A stretch of DNA of 64,000 nt from an uncultured Alphaproteobacteria bacterium (lineage in GTDB: Bacteria > Pseudomonadota > Alphaproteobacteria > Paracaedibacterales > CAITNM01), in NCBI GenBank assembly GCA_903893805.1, contig CAITNM010000020.1, positions 49,239-113,238 of the forward strand. The letters are read 5' to 3'. Shown here piece by piece: positions 21,269 through 29,231 of this stretch (positions are counted from its first letter, which is position 1; each line of letters begins with the position of its first letter). The notes under the pieces were generated by a model, which was not told the origin of the DNA, ran no database searches, and worked only from the letters and a program-made list of their open reading frames with translations. The translations under genes and the position numbers were made by a program.

Positions 21269-21775
21269 ATGCTAAAAATTATCCCTTATCCATCTCCCAA
21301 TTTTAATGATCGTCCGAAGGATGCGAAAATTGATTGTGTGGTATTGCACTACACAGATGTGGCAACTATGGAAGAGGCATTACAGCTTTTAACTGACCCT
21401 GCACGTGAAGTAAGCAGTCATTATGCTATCGATGAAGATGGTACAACTTATCAGTTGGTTGATGATGAAAAGCGTGCTTGGCATGCAGGCCCTAGTTCCT
21501 GGGAAGGTCAAGACAATGTAAACCATTTTTCCATAGGTATTGAGCTTCAAAATGGAGGTTACTTTGCTGGTTATGCTTTAACGGGTGTGTGGCCTAAATT
21601 TCCTGATGCTCAGATAGATGCTTTAAAAAAATTATTAGATCAACTGATGGAAAAACATCCTATTACTTTCAATCGTATTATTGGTCATGAAGATATTGCG
21701 CCAGGGCGAAAAATAGACCCAGGTCCGGCTTTTCCATGGGAAAAAGTAAGAAAAGAAGCGCAAAGAGAAATTTGA
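21269..21775 (+). CDS. N-acetylmuramoyl-L-alanine amidase, AmpD/amidase_2 family
   Basis: Zinc amidase cleaving the bond between MurNAc (or anhydroMurNAc) and L-alanine in peptidoglycan fragments. The 168 aa show VVLHYTD (first zinc His), SSHYAIDEDGTTYQLVDD, AWHAG, NHFSIGIELQN (catalytic Glu) and IIGHEDIAPGRKIDPGPAFPW with the second His and the Asp of the zinc site. No signal peptide is seen, so a cytosolic AmpD-like recycling role is likely. The frame also opens at 21212, but ATG 21269 (MLKIIPYPSPNF) matches the family N-terminus. Confidence 0.88.
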   Translation: MLKIIPYPSPNFNDRPKDAKIDCVVLHYTDVATMEEALQLLTDPAREVSSHYAIDEDGTTYQLVDDEKRAWHAGPSSWEGQDNVNHFSIGIELQNGGYFAGYALTGVWPKFPDAQIDALKKLLDQLMEKHPITFNRIIGHEDIAPGRKIDPGPAFPWEKVRKEAQREI

Positions 21776-21999
21776 CAATTCCAATTTGTTCTTTATGATT
21801 ACATTTGCCCTGGGTAGACTCTGAGTCAATATTTCCTAGGGAATGCTATGTTTAACAAAATGTTAAATCTCTTACCCTTAGCATTTGCGTAAAATTCATG
21901 ATCGTATTTGCTATGGTTAGCGTTAGAAGCTAGAACTATAAAATTAAAATTTACAAAGTAAAAGCGTAGTACTAAAGATTTAAAAGAAAGAATATTTCT

Positions 22000-23019
22000 A
22001 TGAAAAATAACAAAATAAACATATGTGATGCAATTGTATACCCTGGAGAAACAGCTAATTTCGCGTTACCTTTGCCAGAACAGTATTCTTGTGCACCATT
22101 GTATATGCCTATAAAAGTCATGCATGGTGAGAAAAAAGGTCCTTGTTTAGTTATTTTTTCAGTTCTAAAAGGCAATGAACTGAATGGTTTAGAAATAGCC
22201 AATAGAATTATCAAGTCAGTAAACCCATCACAAATATCTGGAACTATAATCGCTATCCCTGTGTTGAATGTTTATGGATTAATCCATTACCCATCAACAC
22301 TACCAACAAAGGGCGATTTAGCCAGCTGCTTCCCTGGTAATGAAAAAGGTTCTTATGGAGAGAGATTGGCGTTTCTCATAACTAATGAAATCCTTAAAAA
22401 AGCTGATTACTGTATAGAATTGCAGACCGGTGGTATAAATCACAACATTTTACCTCAGATCTATTGTAATTTTGCTGATAAAAAAGCAATAGAATTAGCT
22501 AAAATTTTTAGAGCCCCAATTGTAACAAATGTGAAAATAGATGGAAATAGACTGCGACAAACTACCGAAGAGCTCCAAGCCCCCCTTCTAGTGTATCAAG
22601 CAGGTGAGGCTATGCGCTTCGATGAAAACGCCATTACATTAGGTGTTAATGGCATTAAAAATGTTATGCGGGCAATTGATATGCTATCTAAAGAACCTAT
22701 ACAAGAAGTAGTTCCCATTTTTTCTAGAGAAGAAGATTGGATTCTTGCTCACAAGGGTGGAATTTTACATACCAGCGTATCACTAGGACAAGTAATAGAA
22801 GAAGGAGAAATTATAGGAACAATAAGTGATCCTTTCGGAGCGGATATTAATGAACCGATAAAATCTCCACAAAAAGGAATTGTTGTCGGTGTAAATACAT
22901 CCCCTCTCATTCATGAAGGATTACCAATCTTCAAACTCGCCTCCTTCTTAAATTACGAAAAAGCAGAAACGGTAATTGAAGCATGGGACAAAAAGCAACC
23001 TGACAGTTACATACATTAA
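22000..23019 (+). CDS. AstE/AspA-like (succinylglutamate desuccinylase family) protein lacking the zinc ligands
   Basis: The fold is recognisable: substrate-binding N-terminus, an M14-like core (about 45-200) and the C-terminal beta domain of AspA-like proteins (GGILHTSVSLGQVIEEGEIIG). The core positions, however, are changed. HG(D/N)E is K57GNE60, the second zinc His (DLHTG) is Q142 in ELQTGG, and the DLNRxFPG arginine loop reads DLASCFPG. Zinc binding and carboxypeptidase-type chemistry look lost, so I infer a pseudoenzyme or a different activity. ATG at 22000 follows a 224-bp gap. The MFS gene begins 9 bp after its stop, so the two are probably co-transcribed. Confidence 0.8.
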   Translation: MKNNKINICDAIVYPGETANFALPLPEQYSCAPLYMPIKVMHGEKKGPCLVIFSVLKGNELNGLEIANRIIKSVNPSQISGTIIAIPVLNVYGLIHYPSTLPTKGDLASCFPGNEKGSYGERLAFLITNEILKKADYCIELQTGGINHNILPQIYCNFADKKAIELAKIFRAPIVTNVKIDGNRLRQTTEELQAPLLVYQAGEAMRFDENAITLGVNGIKNVMRAIDMLSKEPIQEVVPIFSREEDWILAHKGGILHTSVSLGQVIEEGEIIGTISDPFGADINEPIKSPQKGIVVGVNTSPLIHEGLPIFKLASFLNYEKAETVIEAWDKKQPDSYIH

Positions 23020-23028
23020 AGCAAATAT

Positions 23029-24312
23029 ATGAATGAAAATCAGTTTAAAAGTAAGGGGTTCCTAGTTTTAGGAATATCCACGCTGTTTTTTTTATATGAA
23101 TTTTTCATACGAACTGTAACAGGTACATATCAATTTCAGATAATGAATGATTTGAATCTAACCTCATTTCAGTTTTCATTGCTTAGCACAACAATTTTCA
23201 TGTTGATTTACGGTATAATGCAGATACCAGCAGGCCTTATCGTAGATAATATTGGTTTGAAAAAAACTCTACTTATCGCCGCTCTGGCATGTTCAATTGC
23301 TTCTATAGGTTTTGCCACTTCACATAGTTTTGCGCTAGCAATTTTATATAGAATGTTGATGGGATTTGGTGCTTCGTTTGGATTCATTTCAATGTTAATT
23401 TCTATATATGATTGGATTCCCCATAGATATTTTGGAATATTTATTGGTCTCACTCAATTTATTGGAACACTAGGGCCAATGGTTGCTGCCGGTCCTCTGG
23501 ATAGTATCTCAGAATCTGCTGGAATAAGCTGGCGTTTTATATTTTTTTGTTTAGCTGGGGTAGGATTTTTCCTAACCGTCTTAATTTTTCTTTTTGTCGA
23601 AAATAATCAAGAAAAAGCTGGTAGATATATCGTACTGCACAAACCTGAAAAAATATTGACTTCTCTATTAAGATTATTTTCCAGAACTCAGCCTTGGTGC
23701 ATAGCAATATTTTCTGCATGCATTTATTTTACAGTAGAGTATTTGTCTGAAAATGAAGGACGAGCATTTTTGGGCTTAAAGGGAATCTCTTTAAACACAG
23801 CTTCTTATATGATAACCATTTCCTGGATAGGTTTTGCTTTAGGGTGCCCTTTGGTTGGTTTCTTATCTGATTTTTTTAAAAGAAGAAAAATAATTATGAC
23901 CTGCTGTGGATTGCTGGGATTAGTTTCTATATTGATGATTATTATTTCTAATAATAAGTTATGTTTACAAGCAAGTTTTTTTATTCTTGGGATAAGTGCA
24001 ACTGGACAAGGAATCGGATTTGCAGTTATTGCAGAGCAATTTAAAAAACAGTTTGTAGCAGTTGGATTTGGATTGAATAATGCCATTGTCATAATCACTA
24101 TGGCATTAAATGCGCCATTAATTGGGCTATTGCTAGATAGATCGAAACAAGGTTCTGATATTTCTATGAATAATTATATGGTTGTTTTTATCATTCTTGT
24201 TATTTTCGCTGTTATTGCACTGATTATGTCTATATTTTTCATAAAGGAAACATACTGTAAGTCTGCTGTAGATTTTACATATTTAAATCCTAGTCCAGAT
24301 GAGCGTGTTTAA
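23029..24312 (+). CDS. MFS transporter paired with the AstE-like protein
   Basis: Twelve-helix major facilitator, 427 aa. Motif A-like PAGLIVDNIGLKKTLL lies after helix 2, LYRMLMGFGASFGFISML in helix 4, and LVGFLSDFFKRRKIIM is the equivalent loop after helix 8. The substrate is unknown. Codon use is visibly more AT-rich (Ile/Lys/Asn codons) than in the rnr or pdh regions, and its upstream partner shares this. Together with their tight spacing, this suggests the pair moves and works as a unit, perhaps acquired from another intracellular bacterium. That origin is inference. Confidence 0.85.
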   Translation: MNENQFKSKGFLVLGISTLFFLYEFFIRTVTGTYQFQIMNDLNLTSFQFSLLSTTIFMLIYGIMQIPAGLIVDNIGLKKTLLIAALACSIASIGFATSHSFALAILYRMLMGFGASFGFISMLISIYDWIPHRYFGIFIGLTQFIGTLGPMVAAGPLDSISESAGISWRFIFFCLAGVGFFLTVLIFLFVENNQEKAGRYIVLHKPEKILTSLLRLFSRTQPWCIAIFSACIYFTVEYLSENEGRAFLGLKGISLNTASYMITISWIGFALGCPLVGFLSDFFKRRKIIMTCCGLLGLVSILMIIISNNKLCLQASFFILGISATGQGIGFAVIAEQFKKQFVAVGFGLNNAIVIITMALNAPLIGLLLDRSKQGSDISMNNYMVVFIILVIFAVIALIMSIFFIKETYCKSAVDFTYLNPSPDERV

Positions 24313-24414
24313 GAATTTCATGAGAGAGCTTAAGCTTATGAGAGAAGTAGTAAATGCTATTTTACCTCTCTCTCTCTCCCAAGTTTTAATCCAACATCTA
24401 AACCTCATTAATTA

Positions 24415-24900
24415 TTATTTTCTTGGCGTGCCTGCTTTCAGTAAATCATCCATAGATAATTTATCAATACCGGAAATTAGCTTTGGTGATTCTCTAACTG
24501 ATTCCTGATGTGACACAAACTTGCTGGGTTGTATTGTTACTAAGTGTGTTTGCCAATCATTAAGTAACCTTAAAACATTTTTGTGCCGATTGTGATCCGC
24601 TATTTGTAATGGGGTTAATCCATTATCAGCCGCTATGTCAATGTCAGCATTGAATTCCTTTAAAAGAAACTGTGCAACTTCTGTTCTTCCATATTCGCAT
24701 GCTGAGTAAAGCGGTGTTTTTCCATAAAAATCTTGTCGATTAATTTTAGGTCCTTTTATTGATGCACTATCATCAGCTCCATATAATGTTTTAAAAGCAT
24801 TACGATCAGCATCTGTAAATGTTGGGTCTTTATCAATTTGTACTGATCCCATTAGACTAGATAACGTGAAGATGGAAGCTCTTAATATATATTTTTTCAT
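24415..24900 (-). CDS. Exported ankyrin-repeat protein
   Basis: The 161-aa protein has a signal-peptide-like N-terminus (MKKYILRASIFTLSSLMGSV). Two ankyrin repeats lie at about 54-86 (DFYGKTPLYSACEYGRTEVA) and 93-118 (NGLTPLQIADHNRHKNVLRL), followed by a Ser-rich tail ending LLKAGTPRK. Ankyrin repeats mediate protein binding and are common in secreted proteins of intracellular alphaproteobacteria; a host target is possible but not shown. It is convergent with the MFS gene and preceded by an AT-rich 126-bp gap. Confidence 0.8.
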   Translation of the reverse strand: MKKYILRASIFTLSSLMGSVQIDKDPTFTDADRNAFKTLYGADDSASIKGPKINRQDFYGKTPLYSACEYGRTEVAQFLLKEFNADIDIAADNGLTPLQIADHNRHKNVLRLLNDWQTHLVTIQPSKFVSHQESVRESPKLISGIDKLSMDDLLKAGTPRK

Positions 24901-25026
24901 TTATGTCCCTTATGTTTTGAATAATAAAGATCTATAATATGCATATAGATATTAAAATTATATTTACAATAGGGATTTTATTTAATTATTTTATTTTAAA
25001 ATTAACAAATACTTTAGTTTTTATTG

Positions 25027-25659
25027 TTAAGATTTTGCGTCCTCCTGAGATTCAGGTGTTGCTGCCTTTGTCCAATCAAGTGCTAACACAGTTTCGTTAA
25101 TGCGTCTGATAGCAGGATAGGCCGAAAGGTCAACACTAAAGCGGTTTGCATTGTAAACCTGAGGGATAAGGCAAATATCTGCAATTGAAAGATAATCTTT
25201 CACGCAAAATACGCCAGATGTTTCGATTAGCTGTTTCTCTAAAGGTTTAAATCCTTCATGCACCCAGTGCTGATACCAAGCTTTTTTTTGCTCTTCTGTA
25301 ATACCCAAGGTATCAGTTAGATATTTTAAAACTCTTAAGTTATTAAGGGGATGAATATCACAACAAATAACTTGTGCAATTGCCATAGCTTGCGCTTGTT
25401 CAAAAGGGTTAGTCAGCCAAAGCGCTGGAGCAGGGTGCAGTTTCTCCAAATATTCAATAATCGCTAAAGACTGTGGAATTGTTCCTTGTTCTGTGCTTAA
25501 AGTCGGCACTAAGCCAAATGGATTAATATTTTTATAATTTTGGTTTTGTTCATTGGTGCGCAGATTTACATAATGAGGTGCATAAGGGATGCCTTTGTAT
25601 GCCATTACCAAGCGTACTCTATAGCTGGCGGTTGACCTGAAGTAAGTAAAAAGCTCCAT
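25027..25659 (-). CDS. maiA: Zeta-class glutathione S-transferase / maleylacetoacetate isomerase
   Basis: The 210-aa protein has a thioredoxin-like N-terminal domain (about 1-80) and an all-alpha C-terminal domain. YFRSTASYRVRLVMAYKGIP corresponds to the zeta-class SSCSYRVR active-site loop, with the Ser kept and the Cys replaced by Ala. NPFGLVPTL and PQSLAIIEYLE are the glutathione-binding elements. The family isomerises maleylacetoacetate in tyrosine breakdown, but no other gene of that pathway is nearby, so a general GST role is possible. ATG 25659 shares one base with the rsmB stop (TAATG). Confidence 0.82.
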   Translation of the reverse strand: MELFTYFRSTASYRVRLVMAYKGIPYAPHYVNLRTNEQNQNYKNINPFGLVPTLSTEQGTIPQSLAIIEYLEKLHPAPALWLTNPFEQAQAMAIAQVICCDIHPLNNLRVLKYLTDTLGITEEQKKAWYQHWVHEGFKPLEKQLIETSGVFCVKDYLSIADICLIPQVYNANRFSVDLSAYPAIRRINETVLALDWTKAATPESQEDAKS

Positions 25660-26909
25660 TATGCCTCCTTATTTGCACGCTCAAATATGCTAACGAAAAA
25701 TCCATCTGTTCCGTGGATATTTGGTGTGAATTGCGCTGTAGTTGTCGTGAATGGGCAAGGGGACTTTAGAGTTTTTCCCCAAACATCAGCTACTGGGATA
25801 GATTTAAATTCCGGGTGTTTTTCCAATAACCACGCAACTTGACTATTGTTTTCCGCATCGAGCACCGAACAGGTTACGTAGATTAGTTGCCCGCCTGGTT
25901 TTACAAACTGCAGCGCTTGCTCAAGAATTTTTTGCTGTAACTGCGTTAGTTCTTCAAGATCTATTGATGTCAGACGATTTTTCAAATCTGGATTGCGTCG
26001 CCACGTTCCTGTTCCTGTGCAAGGGGCATCTACTAACACGCGATCAAAACGACTGTGTTGCCTTTTGAACCAGCTATTATCCTTGCTTATATCTTTAAGT
26101 TGATATGTCGTAACACCAGCACGACGTAAGCGTTCTTTTGCACGTTGCAACCGGTGAGGGTGAATGTCGCTTAAAATAAGGTTTCCCTTGTTTTGCATAG
26201 TAGCCGCTAGACTAAGAGACTTCCCACCAGCACCTGCGCAATAATCTAAAACCTGCATGCCAGGTTGCGCATCGCACAGCAAACTTACCACTTGAGATGC
26301 TTCATCTTGCACTTCTAAAGTGCCATCTTCCCAAAGTTCATGGGTATTCAAAGGCTGACGTTTACCAAAACGAACCCCCAAAGGGCTAATAGGGGTCGCC
26401 ACAACATCAAAACCTTCTAGCTTTAACAACGTAAGAATAGCATCGCGATTATTCTTCAAAGAATTGATACGAATATCAACCGGAGCCTGATCATGCAAGC
26501 TTTTAATAAGCTCTTTATCGCTCAGATGTTCTTCCAACCACTTTGGTATAGCGAATGGATCATATGGCTTCAGTTCGCCTAAAATTTGCAACTCTTCATA
26601 AGAAAGTGGAGGAGGGCCATATCCCTCACCACACAATTCCTGAATGTCATCAATTGTTTGTTCTTTGTCTAAGATGCAATGGGCAAAAACCAAAAGTCGT
26701 GCAGAACTAATGGCAAGCGCCGCTTTAATACCCTGGTAATTCCTAAGCACGCTATAAACACTATCGCCAATAGCGCGTCGATCGGAACTGCCAATATACC
26801 GACGATTACGAAAATAGCTTTGCATCACTGCATCAGCGGGTTTCTTCTTTAATGATAAAATCGTTTCCACAAGTTCTATAATGCTGTGTAACTGGCCTGC
26901 TGGTGTCAT
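25659..26909 (-). CDS. rsmB: 16S rRNA m5C methyltransferase, RsmB/NOL1/NOP2 family
   Basis: SAM-dependent RNA cytosine-5 methyltransferase. The 416 aa comprise an N-terminal NusB-like helical domain (about 1-130), then a Rossmann methyltransferase: LDYCAGAGGKSLSLAA (SAM motif I), DAPCTGTGTWRRNPD with the product-releasing Cys, and VTCSVLDAENNSQV with the catalytic Cys. This order identifies the RsmB/RsmF group; RsmB (C967) is likeliest given the NusB-like domain. It overlaps maiA by one base and follows the cation transporter gene after 3 bp. Confidence 0.9.
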   Translation of the reverse strand: MTPAGQLHSIIELVETILSLKKKPADAVMQSYFRNRRYIGSSDRRAIGDSVYSVLRNYQGIKAALAISSARLLVFAHCILDKEQTIDDIQELCGEGYGPPPLSYEELQILGELKPYDPFAIPKWLEEHLSDKELIKSLHDQAPVDIRINSLKNNRDAILTLLKLEGFDVVATPISPLGVRFGKRQPLNTHELWEDGTLEVQDEASQVVSLLCDAQPGMQVLDYCAGAGGKSLSLAATMQNKGNLILSDIHPHRLQRAKERLRRAGVTTYQLKDISKDNSWFKRQHSRFDRVLVDAPCTGTGTWRRNPDLKNRLTSIDLEELTQLQQKILEQALQFVKPGGQLIYVTCSVLDAENNSQVAWLLEKHPEFKSIPVADVWGKTLKSPCPFTTTTAQFTPNIHGTDGFFVSIFERANKEA

Positions 26910-26912
26910 GAT

Positions 26913-27821
26913 TTAGCTTTCAATACTTTCAGTTAAGTGTGTATAACCCAATGGATCTAGGTGAATAAGAATTTCGGAGTTTTGATAAGATTTTTTTAAA
27001 CTAGCTTCAACTTCGTCGCTAATAATATGTGCCTCATGTAATGGAAGCATCGGGTCTAAGGTGATATGTACCTGAATAAAGTCTTGTTGACCGGTGCTGC
27101 GTGTACGCAAATCGTGTGCCTCAATAACTTTTGGGTGGGATTCTATATTTTTTAAAATATCTTGTCTAACTGCTGGTTCAAGTTCTCTATCCATTAGGAT
27201 ACTGGAACTTTGCTTTAAAATGCTCCAACTACCAACAAGCAAAAATACAGCAATGCCTACACCGAATGCTATATCAACCCAACTAACACCAAACCAATAT
27301 AGAGCCACAAGAGCTACAATAGCTGCAATGTTAGAGAATATATCAGCTTGATAGTGCAAAAAGTCGGCTTTGATTGCAATTGAGTTGGTGCGTTTGATTG
27401 TGTAGAGCTGAAACAAAACTAATCCTAAAGTAAGCAGCGTCGAAAACGCCATCACCCACACGGCTAGGGAGTGATGAGTAATATTTTGAGCCATTTGATG
27501 ATGTTCATAAGCGTGCCAAACAATCCAGGATGTGCTTGCAATAATAAGAATCGATTGCACAAATCCTGCCAGGGCTTCGGCTTTTCCGTGCCCAAATCGA
27601 TAATTATCATTTGCTGGTTTTCTAGAATAACGCACTGCTAAAAAATTAATCATCGAACTGAAAAAATCAGAAAATGAATCAAGCAAAGATGCTTGAATAG
27701 TTAGGGAACCACTGACCCACCAGGCAAATGTTTTGGTCGCAACTAATATTGAAGCAACAGCAAATGCTGCCCATGTTGCAGATAAGACAAGGTGCCCATG
27801 ATGATGGTTTAAACAGTGCAC
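26913..27821 (-). CDS. Cation diffusion facilitator, FieF-like
   Basis: Inner-membrane proton-driven exporter of divalent metals such as Zn(II) or Fe(II). The 302 aa comprise six helices, transport-site residues in LLDSFSDFF (DxxxD, helix 2) and HYQADIFSN (HxxxD, helix 5), the loop YRFGHGKAEALAGF, and a cytoplasmic ferredoxin-like C-terminal domain (about 210-295) with VIEAHDLRTRSTG and VHITLDP. A His-rich N-terminus (MHCLNHHHGH) may sense metal. First gene of a probable operon with rsmB and maiA. Confidence 0.9.
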   Translation of the reverse strand: MHCLNHHHGHLVLSATWAAFAVASILVATKTFAWWVSGSLTIQASLLDSFSDFFSSMINFLAVRYSRKPANDNYRFGHGKAEALAGFVQSILIIASTSWIVWHAYEHHQMAQNITHHSLAVWVMAFSTLLTLGLVLFQLYTIKRTNSIAIKADFLHYQADIFSNIAAIVALVALYWFGVSWVDIAFGVGIAVFLLVGSWSILKQSSSILMDRELEPAVRQDILKNIESHPKVIEAHDLRTRSTGQQDFIQVHITLDPMLPLHEAHIISDEVEASLKKSYQNSEILIHLDPLGYTHLTESIES

Positions 27822-27892
27822 GATGGATATGTTTCTAAATTATGCGTCACCATATCATGGTTTTGCACAGATAGCCAAAACAGATTACGCTC

Positions 27893-27921
27893 TTGACACT
27901 AACGTTAACGTTAGGGTTAAA
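27893..27921 (+). promoter_or_regulatory. Promoter-like element with 16-bp palindromic operator
   Basis: TTGACA (27893-27898) is followed at once by the perfect palindrome CTAACGTTAACGTTAG (27899-27914) and a poor -10 candidate near TTAAAC (27917-27922), 32 bases before the MFS start. A palindrome filling the spacer of a promoter is the classic position for a TetR/AcrR-type repressor site. No regulator gene is adjacent. Confidence 0.45.
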
Positions 27922-27953
27922 CTCCACAGTAAGAAACCCTTGAATGAATTAGA

Positions 27954-29192
27954 ATGCCCCATAAAAATACCAAAGAGGTGGTACTCATTTTTTTAGCACT
28001 TATTGGTCAACTTTTTGCAAGCATGAATATGTCTTTCACAAATTCGTATTTAGAAGAAACGAAAGAGTTATCTGATATTTTTTTAGCAAGTAATAAGCTT
28101 GTTTTTACCTACTGGATGTTATTGACTATTCTAGGCAGAATATGTGGAGCTTATTTTTTTGGCAAACATGCTGACAGAGTTGGTATTTTAAAATCTATTC
28201 TTTCTGTATCACGGAATTTTGTATTGCTTACACTATTATGTGCAGTATTTTGTTTTACCCATGAGTTCAGCCACGAGATGGATACTGGATTTTATATTAT
28301 TAGGCTTTTTTATTGTTTTTTAGAGCCTGCAGCTCTTATTTTACCCAGTTTATACCTGCTTAATCGAAGCCCTGAAAACCAGTACAAACTTAGTGCATTG
28401 TTGATTGGCGCAGTTTTTGTTGCAAAATCAGCTTCTTACCACTTGATATATCTTCCTCCAGCTCTTATGAAGTTTTGGTATTTAGTTCCTCTTATCACAA
28501 CATCATTATCATGGGCGATTTATTGTCACTTGGAAAAGCATTCTGAATCAGAAAAAGCACCTGCTTCAAATAGCTTACCTATGCCATTCCAAAAAAAGGT
28601 TTTAAACAGCTTATTCGGTGCTGCGTGCGCGACAGGAGCTTTCTACCATCATTTTTTCGTGGATTATTATTCAGTAAATATCAATATAGTTGACGCTCGT
28701 TTTGACTTAGGTAGCGTTATGTACTACACACTTTGTGGTTTGTTTCTATTTCCCGCGGCAAAGCTATGCGAGAGATTTGGTCTTTATAAAACAGCAAGAA
28801 TTTCGCTTGGTATGCTATTCCTTTTGGGTATGAATTCTATATTGGCCAGCCCAACTTCTACTGTGTATGCTGTTCAACAACTACTATTTTCTTTCTTTTC
28901 CGCGCTCTTTATTGCACCAATGATGGTTGTTTTGCACAGACTGTATAAGAAATACTCAAGCTTTTCTGATACCATGTTTTGGTTTATGTTAGGGTTTAGC
29001 TTATGTACTGTACTTGCTTTTTTTGAGCAACAATTGGGCCTTCAAAAAGGATTTAAGGGCATTGGCTGGTGCGTATATAGCGCCAGTATCTTTCTATGCT
29101 TAATAGCGATTTACAAGTTTCGTACTGATACAATCCTGGGGGCACGGTCAAAAGCTGATTCTATTGGAGATGTTAAGCTGTTTGAGGCTTAA
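27954..29192 (+). CDS. MFS-like transporter
   Basis: Polytopic membrane protein, 412 aa, about twelve helices. GRICGAYFFGKHADRVGILK fits the MFS motif A region after helix 2, and LCERFGLYKTARISLGMLF the equivalent loop in the second half. Overall it is divergent from well-known subfamilies, so the substrate is unknown. It has a long first loop rich in Glu and Ser, and ends in a charged tail. It follows a palindromic promoter-operator element and is divergent from the cation transporter. Confidence 0.78.
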   Translation: MPHKNTKEVVLIFLALIGQLFASMNMSFTNSYLEETKELSDIFLASNKLVFTYWMLLTILGRICGAYFFGKHADRVGILKSILSVSRNFVLLTLLCAVFCFTHEFSHEMDTGFYIIRLFYCFLEPAALILPSLYLLNRSPENQYKLSALLIGAVFVAKSASYHLIYLPPALMKFWYLVPLITTSLSWAIYCHLEKHSESEKAPASNSLPMPFQKKVLNSLFGAACATGAFYHHFFVDYYSVNINIVDARFDLGSVMYYTLCGLFLFPAAKLCERFGLYKTARISLGMLFLLGMNSILASPTSTVYAVQQLLFSFFSALFIAPMMVVLHRLYKKYSSFSDTMFWFMLGFSLCTVLAFFEQQLGLQKGFKGIGWCVYSASIFLCLIAIYKFRTDTILGARSKADSIGDVKLFEA

Positions 29193-29231
29193 CTCTCTCA
29201 ATTCCCTCTGGTCTAGAACTAGAAGGACCAG

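Noticed and set aside
27899..27918. TAACGTTAACGTTAGGGTTAA as a telomere-like repeat
   Set aside because: Only one short unit of TTAGGG; the palindrome explains the pattern better.
29208..29231. CTGGTC...GACCAG hairpin between convergent genes as an intrinsic terminator
   Set aside because: Six-base outer stem and no T-tract on either strand; too weak to list as a terminator.
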